From: Hahella sp. HN01
GTDB taxonomy: Bacteria > Pseudomonadota > Gammaproteobacteria > Pseudomonadales > Oleiphilaceae
Assembly (NCBI RefSeq): GCF_018986435.1
Contig: NZ_JAHMIN010000021.1
Span: 37,243 to 75,465, forward strand
Length of the DNA: 38,223 nt
Direction of reading: 5' to 3'
In this document: one piece after another, positions 33,049 to 38,223 of the stretch
Layout of the letters: each line of letters opens with the position of its first letter
How positions within the stretch are numbered: position 1 is the stretch's first letter
The notes under the pieces: generated by a model
Seen by the model: the letters and a program-made list of their open reading frames with translations, nothing else
Databases searched by the model: none
What the model was told of the DNA's origin: nothing
Program-made: the position numbers and the translations under genes

Positions 33049-35381
33049 TGGGACACCGCCGGCGTCGGACTTTGCCTGTCGCCGACGTACCGTAGCGCCG
33101 CCAGGGCGGCAATCAGGCTCGCCAGCATGATGCCGATAACGGTCAGGGCATGCGCAGGTTGACGGCTGAGCGTGGCGGCTTGATAGAACACCGTGGCGAC
33201 GACGTAGGCGACGCCCGTTGTCCAGCCAGCGATAAACAGCGTCCAGTTCAGGTTGGTCTCACGATAGACGGCGGCCAGTGTGGCGGCGCAGGGCATGTAC
33301 AGCAGAATGAATAGCAGATAAGCAAAAGCGCCCGCCGCGCCGTCGAATTTCGCCGCCATGGCGCCGAACGTGTCTGTGTCCACGGCTTGCTCCTGGGCGG
33401 CGCTTTCTACATCCAGACCCAATGGATCGCTCCAGGAACCCAGCGCGTCAGCGAGGTTGGCGGGAATGGTGGCGAAGGACGCCATCACGCTTTCCAGTAA
33501 GTTGAATTGGGGAGCTGGCTCCAGTTCTTCGCCAGCGGCTTGCGCTTCTATTCTCGCCAGGTCGCTGTACAGAGAGTCCAATGTGCCGACGACGGCTTCT
33601 TTCGCCAGTACGCCGGTAAAGATGCCCACTGCGGCGGGCCAGTTATCTTCGCGCAGTCCCATGGGCGCAAATGCGGGAGCGATGACGCCGCCGATTTCGC
33701 TCAGCAGGGACTTATTACTGTTTTCATTGCCGTAGGAGCCGTCTGTGCCCACGGAGTTCAGCACGTTGAGGGCCAGCACCATTGGTACGATTACTTTGCC
33801 AGCGCGGAACATGAAGCCCCGGGTGCGCTCCCAGGTGCGAATGCCAACGCCTTTCAACGTGGGAATATGGTAAGGCGGCAGCTCCATAATGAAGGGCGTG
33901 GCCTGACCCTGCAGCAGGGTGGTTTTCATAACCAGACCGGTGAGCACCGCGATGGCGACGCCAATAATGTAGAGCCCGAAAACCACGTTTTGTCCGCCGA
34001 TGGGAAAGAACGCGGCGGCGAACAGAGCGTACACGGACAAACGTGCGCCGCAGGACATAAAGGGCGCCATGATGATGGTCATGATGCGGTCGCGCTGTTT
34101 CTCCATGGTGCGGGTGGCCATGACCGCCGGCACGTTGCAGCCGAAACCGACAATCAGCGGTACGAATGCCTTGCCGGGAAGACCGATGGCGCGCATGGCG
34201 CGATCCATGACGAATGCGGCGCGAGCCATGTAGCCGGAATCCTCCAGCGCGGACAAAAACAGATACAGAAAGCCGATGATCGGAATAAAGGTGGCCACCA
34301 CCTGCACGCCGCCGCCCATGCCGTCCGCCAGCAGCAGACGCAGCCACTGCGGCGCTCCCAGTGAGGTCAGCAGTGCGCCGAACCCGTCCACGAACAATGC
34401 GCCAGTGAATTGATCAAAGAAATCGATGAACGCGCCGCCGATATTGATGGTGAACATGAACATCAAATACATGGCGAACAGAAATATGGGAATGCCCAGC
34501 ATCCGGTTCAGGACCACGCGGTCGATTTTGTCGGATATGCTGCGCTGCACTTCATGGTTGCGTTTGACGCTGGCGCTGGCTACCTGATTAACGAAGCCGT
34601 AGCGGGCGTCCGCCAGACAGATATCGATGTCGTCCTCCAGCTGTCGCACCACGTCCTCTTGCAGTTCCTCTACGCTGGCGCGCAGTGTCGAGTCCGCCAG
34701 TTTCAGGGCGGAGGCGTCTCCTTCCAGCATTCGCGTCGCCAGCCAGCGTGGATCGCATTTGCCCTCGGCGTGCGCGGCCAGCATGGGAGTCAGGCTGTCC
34801 AGCGCTTTGGCGACAGGGGAGGGATAGGTGATGACGGCATGGGAAATATGCTTGCGACGCGCGGCGTCCAGAATCGCCGCCTTCAGTTGCGGCAGCCCGG
34901 CGCCGGAAGCAGCCACAATAGGGACGACTGGGCAGTCCAGCAGGTTGGCGAGCTTGTCGTGAGCCACCGCATGGCCGCGCTCTTCCGCCACATCCATCAT
35001 GTTCAACGCCGTCAGCAAGGGCGTCTTCATTTCCAGGAGTTGGCAGGTGAGGTAAAGATTGCGCTCCAGGTTGGAGGCGTCGACGATATTGATGATGAGG
35101 TCCGCTTCACGCTCGGCGACAAAATCTCTGGCGATTTGCTCATCCAGGGAAACGTCTTCTTCGCAGACATCGAGGGAATAGGTGCCAGGCAGGTCGATCA
35201 GTTCAAAGTCCACGCCCTGAAATGAAAAGCGGCCGCTTTTGCGCTCCACAGTGACGCCGGGCCAGTTGCCCACCCGTTGCTTGGAGCCGGTCAGCGCGTT
35301 GAATAAGGTGGTTTTGCCGCAGTTGGGGTTGCCTACCACTGCGATGACGTATTTTTCCGTGTTGCGCTCCGGACTGGCCAT
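33045..35381 (-). CDS. feoB: Ferrous iron transporter FeoB
   Basis: This 778-residue inner-membrane protein imports Fe2+ and has an N-terminal cytoplasmic GTPase-like domain. GTPase motifs: G1 GNPNCGKTTLFNALTG, G3 DLPGTYS, G4 NMMD, G5 VAASG. The membrane part has the two Gate regions, including FGCNVPAVMATRTMEKQRDR with its conserved cysteine and PFMSCGARLSVYALFAAAFF. Length is typical. Its order, feoA-feoA-feoB-feoC on the minus strand, is a complete Feo system. GGAGAGAG lies about 10 bases before the ATG. Confidence 0.97.
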   Translation of the reverse strand: MASPERNTEKYVIAVVGNPNCGKTTLFNALTGSKQRVGNWPGVTVERKSGRFSFQGVDFELIDLPGTYSLDVCEEDVSLDEQIARDFVAEREADLIINIVDASNLERNLYLTCQLLEMKTPLLTALNMMDVAEERGHAVAHDKLANLLDCPVVPIVAASGAGLPQLKAAILDAARRKHISHAVITYPSPVAKALDSLTPMLAAHAEGKCDPRWLATRMLEGDASALKLADSTLRASVEELQEDVVRQLEDDIDICLADARYGFVNQVASASVKRNHEVQRSISDKIDRVVLNRMLGIPIFLFAMYLMFMFTINIGGAFIDFFDQFTGALFVDGFGALLTSLGAPQWLRLLLADGMGGGVQVVATFIPIIGFLYLFLSALEDSGYMARAAFVMDRAMRAIGLPGKAFVPLIVGFGCNVPAVMATRTMEKQRDRIMTIIMAPFMSCGARLSVYALFAAAFFPIGGQNVVFGLYIIGVAIAVLTGLVMKTTLLQGQATPFIMELPPYHIPTLKGVGIRTWERTRGFMFRAGKVIVPMVLALNVLNSVGTDGSYGNENSNKSLLSEIGGVIAPAFAPMGLREDNWPAAVGIFTGVLAKEAVVGTLDSLYSDLARIEAQAAGEELEPAPQFNLLESVMASFATIPANLADALGSWSDPLGLDVESAAQEQAVDTDTFGAMAAKFDGAAGAFAYLLFILLYMPCAATLAAVYRETNLNWTLFIAGWTTGVAYVVATVFYQAATLSRQPAHALTVIGIMLASLIAALAALRYVGDRQSPTPAVSQ

Positions 35382-35446
35382 GATCGACTTACTCTCTCCA
35401 ATAAAACTGCTTGGGATCGGGCTGATTGCGTGTATTTCAGAGGACG

Positions 35447-35683
35447 CTAGATTTTCTCAATAAGAAGACTGCCTGCTTCGTCTTTACGCAGGCTGAGGCG
35501 AAACCCGCGCACCAGAATTTCCACTGGATCGCCCATCGGGGCGTAGCGGGTGACGCTGAATTCGACGCCGGGGGTCAACCCCATGGATAACAGTTTGCGG
35601 CGATAGCTTTTGCCGCCTTCGCCGAAGCCCATGACGCGGCCTTGATCGCCGACTTTAAGATCTTTCAGACTGACGCTGCTCAT
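35447..35683 (-). CDS. feoA: FeoA-like protein (second copy)
   Basis: This 78-residue SH3-like protein starts MSSVSLKDLKVGDQGRVMGF and has the FeoA core RRKLLSMGLTPGVEFSVTRYAPMGDPVEI. FeoA is a small cytoplasmic partner of FeoB. It lies 65 bases before feoB and 15 bases after another feoA, so the operon carries two different FeoA proteins rather than a duplicate: the two share only the fold pattern. Confidence 0.9.
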   Translation of the reverse strand: MSSVSLKDLKVGDQGRVMGFGEGGKSYRRKLLSMGLTPGVEFSVTRYAPMGDPVEILVRGFRLSLRKDEAGSLLIEKI

Positions 35684-35698
35684 TCTTGGGAAGGCTCC

Positions 35699-35962
35699 TC
35701 AATGACTGCTGGTTGTGGCGCACGCGCGCACCACCATGATTTTTTGCGCCATGCCGGCGCCCAGCGCCAGACGCGTATCGGCGCGCACGACCACCAGGTC
35801 AGCGCCCTTGCGGTGCAGCACAGTTAACTCGCAGCCCACATTGAGCCCCAGAGAAGTTAAACGCATTTCCAGGTTTTTGCCCCCGCGTAACAGGTGAACT
35901 TTCACTCTTTCGCTCTCCTGCGCCAACGCCAGAGGGAAAGGCTTCTGTTCGAACGTGCTCAT
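35699..35962 (-). CDS. feoA: FeoA-like protein (first copy)
   Basis: This 87-residue protein is the promoter-proximal gene of the feo operon. Its FeoA core reads GGKNLEMRLTSLGLNVGCEL and VVVRADTRLALGAGMAQKIMV. The short N-terminal extension (FEQKPFPLALAQESERV) is not in its neighbour. Two FeoA proteins beside FeoB occur in several gammaproteobacteria; why two are needed is not established. Confidence 0.9.
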   Translation of the reverse strand: MSTFEQKPFPLALAQESERVKVHLLRGGKNLEMRLTSLGLNVGCELTVLHRKGADLVVVRADTRLALGAGMAQKIMVVRACATTSSH

Positions 35963-36050
35963 ACGACCGCCTTTAAATGAAAGTGAGATTGAGAAACCTT
36001 CTTATTATTAACGCTATTACTGAGTGAATCCAGTAGACCTTGGGGGGAAT

Positions 36051-36064
36051 CTGACCCAGATCAA
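36051..36064 (-). promoter_or_regulatory. Candidate Fnr/Anr-type box upstream of feo
   Basis: CTGAC-CCAG-ATCAA fits the TTGAT-N4-ATCAA consensus with a perfect right half and three of five matches in the left half. It is about 90 bases upstream of the first feoA start. Oxygen-responsive control of feo is known in other gammaproteobacteria; no fnr gene is in the window. Confidence 0.35.
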
Positions 36065-36095
36065 AGGCATGTGGGACCAGAAACCCGGGATGGAT

Positions 36096-36986
36096 TTAAA
36101 TGGAGGTGAAGCGGTCGGCCAGATAATCGATAAAGGCTTTGGCGCAGGCGGTTTGCAAACGGGATGACGTGACCGCCTGTACCGGCAGACGAGGGACAGC
36201 CCAGTCCGTCAGTATCGGAATTAAGCGCCCTTCGGCCAGCGCGTCGCGAGCCAGGACTGTGGCGAGGCTGGCGACGCCGAACCCGCATTCCGCCAGCACG
36301 CGCATCAGGCTTACATTGTTGACCGCGAAGCGACCTTTAACCGCAACCTCTACGGTTTCGTCGGCGCGCTGCAGACGCCAGACGGCCTGAGCCTGCGCGC
36401 CGATGATGATGCAATCGCGCTCGCTGAGCTGATCGGGATGGGAAGGCGCGGATTGACGTTGCAGGTAAGTCGAGGAGGCGAACAGGCCTTGCTCAATCCA
36501 GCCAATGCGTCGGCTGACCAGGTTCTGATCCTTCACCACGCCGAGCCGAATCGCCACATCGATCTGCTCGCTGGCCAGGTCGCGATGCTGCGGCGACAGG
36601 TCGATTTCGAAGTCGATGCCCGGATAGCGGCGAGCGAATTCCGGCAGTAAAGGCGCGATATAGTGAACGCCCAGGTCTACCGGCATGGACAGTCGCAGTG
36701 TACCTTGCGGGCGTTTGGCTTCCTCAAACAAGGCTTCCTGCGCATTGAAAGCCTCGTCCACCAGACGTTCGCAGCGTTCAAAGTAACGGCGCGCCGCCTC
36801 CGTCAGCTCCACCCGGCGAGTGGTGCGGGTGAACAGGCTGATGCCTGAGTCACGCTCCAGCGCGCGGATACGTCGGGACAGGGTGGCTGTCGACAGACCC
36901 AGATTCTCCGCGGCGCGGCTGAAGCTGCGGGTGCGCGCCACCTCCACAAACAGGGCGACATTTTGCAAGGCGGACAGGTCTTTCAT
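36096..36986 (-). CDS. LysR-family transcriptional regulator
   Basis: This 296-residue regulator starts with the LysR winged helix-turn-helix (VARTRSFSRAAENLGLSTATLSRRIRALE) at about residues 13-42, followed by the effector-binding domain (GTLRLSMPVDLGVHYIAPLLPEF, then DVAIRLGVVKDQNL and ASLATVLARDAL). The form, with GTLRLSMPV and LVSRRIGWIEQGLFAS, is the CrgA/DhcR-like group that senses small aromatic or redox-active molecules. It is divergent from the hydrolase gene 37096-37668 with 109 bases between, the usual layout for a LysR protein and its target. Confidence 0.92.
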   Translation of the reverse strand: MKDLSALQNVALFVEVARTRSFSRAAENLGLSTATLSRRIRALERDSGISLFTRTTRRVELTEAARRYFERCERLVDEAFNAQEALFEEAKRPQGTLRLSMPVDLGVHYIAPLLPEFARRYPGIDFEIDLSPQHRDLASEQIDVAIRLGVVKDQNLVSRRIGWIEQGLFASSTYLQRQSAPSHPDQLSERDCIIIGAQAQAVWRLQRADETVEVAVKGRFAVNNVSLMRVLAECGFGVASLATVLARDALAEGRLIPILTDWAVPRLPVQAVTSSRLQTACAKAFIDYLADRFTSI

Positions 36987-37039
36987 AGTGGCTAGTTATT
37001 GTTGTAAATATGAAAAAGAGAATAGCAATCGCGGCCATT

Positions 37040-37054
37040 ATCTTTCAAATGGAT
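37040..37054 (+). promoter_or_regulatory. Candidate LysR box (ATC-N9-GAT) between regulator and hydrolase
   Basis: ATCTTTCAAATGGAT has the T-N11-A core with ATC/GAT arms typical of LysR-type operators and lies in the 109-base divergent region, 41 bases upstream of the hydrolase start. Only short arms match, so the call is tentative. Confidence 0.3.
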
Positions 37055-37095
37055 CAATGTAGTATCTCACTGACTCCACTAACGAGGTAACTGAG

Positions 37096-37668
37096 ATGCG
37101 GCGCTTTAACATTGACGACACCGCTATGATTTTGATCGATCACCAGACCGGCACTAACACCTGGGCGTCTACGACTCCCCTGGAGCTGCTGCGACGCAAT
37201 GTGATCATTCTGGCGTCATTCGCCCAGGGCGTGGGCATGCCTTTGGTGCTCACCTCCAGTCAGGAAACCAATGTCGACGTGCAGGGCCCTCTGATGCCTG
37301 AACTGGAAGCCATCGCCCCGGATGCGTTCGCGGCGCGCATCAAACGCATTGGCGTAGTGAACGCCTGGGATGATCCTGCATTTGCTGAGGCCTGTCGCCG
37401 CACAGGTAAGCGCAATTTCGTGATGGCCGGGGTGACCACGGACGTGTGCATGGTGTCTCCCGCCATCAGCGCGGTGGAGGAAGGCTTTAACGTACAGGTC
37501 GTATGTGACGCATGCGGCTCCACCAACCAGATTGCCGAAGAGATGTCCTGGCGTCGCATGGAGCGCGCGGGCGTGCGCCTGACCAGCACCAACGCCATGG
37601 TGGCGGAGCTGGTGCGCAACTGGGCGTCGGCGGCGGGCGAAGTGGCGTTTCCGTTGCTGCTCGGCTAA
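37096..37668 (+). CDS. Isochorismatase-fold cysteine hydrolase (YcaC-like)
   Basis: This 190-residue protein has the cysteine hydrolase triad D15 (AMILIDHQTG), K83 (AARIKRIGV) and C118 (TTDVCMVSPAISA). Length and the TTDVCMV motif fit the YcaC-type isochorismatase-like family, a cysteine amidohydrolase group whose physiological substrates are poorly known. AGGT at about 37084-37087 provides a ribosome-binding site. A LysR regulator is divergently adjacent and probably controls it. True isochorismatase activity is unlikely because no siderophore genes are nearby. Confidence 0.92.
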   Translation: MRRFNIDDTAMILIDHQTGTNTWASTTPLELLRRNVIILASFAQGVGMPLVLTSSQETNVDVQGPLMPELEAIAPDAFAARIKRIGVVNAWDDPAFAEACRRTGKRNFVMAGVTTDVCMVSPAISAVEEGFNVQVVCDACGSTNQIAEEMSWRRMERAGVRLTSTNAMVAELVRNWASAAGEVAFPLLLG

Positions 37669-37759
37669 TTCGCGCAACAGAGCGGAATCTCTCAGCAGAT
37701 CGGCGTTCGGCGGGCCGTTCTGCTTTTTCTGCGTCAGGCTCACGCAACTGCGTGTTGGC

Positions 37760-38223
37760 TCAATAAGGCGCAAACACGATATAGCTGCTGGCGCTGGCGT
37801 AGAACACCGAGTAGGTGAAAATGGCGAAGGAGGGTGTCTCGTAGTCGCCGCTGGTGAAGCACAGGCAGGTCATGTTGTCTTCGCCGTAGTCGCAGGTGGG
37901 AATCAGGGCGGACGCCACGCCGTCAATAATCGCCTTCTGTATATACCAGCGGTTGCCGCCGCCCATGGCGTAGTAAAGCGTCACATCGATATGCCGGTTG
38001 GCGTCGCCAATCAAAAAGCTGATGGCGGCGCTGTCTTCATTGGGTTCGAATTCTTCGTTGGACGAAATCTCCCAGGTGGAGGATTCGCCCGATCCCAATG
38101 GCGAAGGGATTTTGTCGATGTACACGCCGCCGCCGAACGTGTTGACGTCATAAGCCACCACCGGCATGGCGCTGAGGTTTCTCACATCGAATACGACGAG
38201 GTCTTCGCTGCCTTTTTCGCCCA
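37760..38223 (-). CDS. Hypothetical protein, C-terminal part (cut by window edge)
   Basis: The minus-strand frame is open from the window edge to a TGA at 37760, about 154 codons. It reads EKGSEDLVVFDVRNLSAMPV and then GGGVYIDKIPSPLGSGESST, with aromatic-rich stretches (VTLYYAMGGGNRWYIQKAII) and a cysteine-containing CDYGEDNMTCLCF. This beta-rich, Gly/Ser/Asp-rich composition suggests a secreted or surface protein, but no family is recognised. A GTG at 38183-38185 could act as a start, though the frame continues past the edge, so the gene is probably longer. Confidence 0.6.
   Translation of the reverse strand, partial: GEKGSEDLVVFDVRNLSAMPVVAYDVNTFGGGVYIDKIPSPLGSGESSTWEISSNEEFEPNEDSAAISFLIGDANRHIDVTLYYAMGGGNRWYIQKAIIDGVASALIPTCDYGEDNMTCLCFTSGDYETPSFAIFTYSVFYASASSYIVFAPY

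Noticed and set aside
35963-36050. Fur box upstream of feoA
   Set aside because: The AT-rich stretch TTCTTATTATTAACG does not give an acceptable match to the 19-base Fur consensus on either strand.
37096-37668. Enterobactin-type isochorismatase in a siderophore locus
   Set aside because: The triad is typical of the wider cysteine-hydrolase superfamily, no aryl carrier domain is present and no siderophore synthesis genes are adjacent.
1-38223. CRISPR array, tRNA or rRNA genes
   Set aside because: No regularly spaced direct repeats and no cloverleaf or rRNA-like segments were noticed in the intergenic regions on reading; the gaps are short and accounted for.

Overview
The window reads as chromosomal DNA of a marine gammaproteobacterium. 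The best guess, from gene content and the Wsp-like chemosensory locus, is a Hahella-type member of the Oceanospirillales; this is inference, since no rRNA or other marker gene is present. Most of the window is moderately GC-rich with tightly packed genes. One segment, about 24.4-28.3 kb, is clearly AT-rich and looks like acquired and eroded accessory DNA.

Layout. (1) 1-7.7 kb: the start of a divergent LysR regulator, then a one-carbon/glycine-serine cluster gcvH-gcvP-glyA-sdaA-gcvT. It cleaves glycine (GcvHPT), interconverts glycine and serine (GlyA) and deaminates serine to pyruvate (SdaA). Hairpins lie between glyA and sdaA, between sdaA and gcvT, and after gcvT. (2) 7.6-12.8 kb: a convergent periplasmic binding-protein-like gene, a DUF2868 membrane protein translationally coupled to a DUF3482 GTPase, a small DUF4156 lipoprotein and a HAD phosphatase. 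(3) 13.0-24.4 kb: a seven-gene chemosensory operon, CheW-CheR(TPR)-CheW-MCP-CheA(REC)-CheB-output regulator. Its parts match the Pseudomonas Wsp surface-sensing system, but the receptor sits fourth and the simple REC-GGDEF output WspR is replaced by a 1078-residue REC-GAF-PAS-GGDEF-EAL-REC protein. Its GAF domain carries four cysteines and its PAS domain resembles a LOV domain without the photoactive cysteine. (4) 24.4-28.3 kb: an AT-rich island of small, same-strand unknown genes, a 64-codon remnant of an IS630-family transposase, and the 3' end of an unidentified protein placed like an effector just ahead of two small immunity-like genes. (5) 28.4-32.8 kb: a phosphoribosyltransferase, an ATP-grasp gene broken by an in-frame TAG, a ferredoxin-reductase/fatty-acid-desaturase pair and a small acidic protein. 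(6) 32.8-36.0 kb, minus strand: a ferrous-iron uptake operon feoA-feoA-feoB-feoC. (7) 36.1-38.2 kb: a LysR regulator divergent from a YcaC-like isochorismatase-fold hydrolase, and a partial unknown gene at the right edge.

The most unusual parts are the rewired output end of the chemosensory operon, the debris in the AT-rich island and the interrupted ATP-grasp gene. No rRNA, tRNA or CRISPR array was seen.
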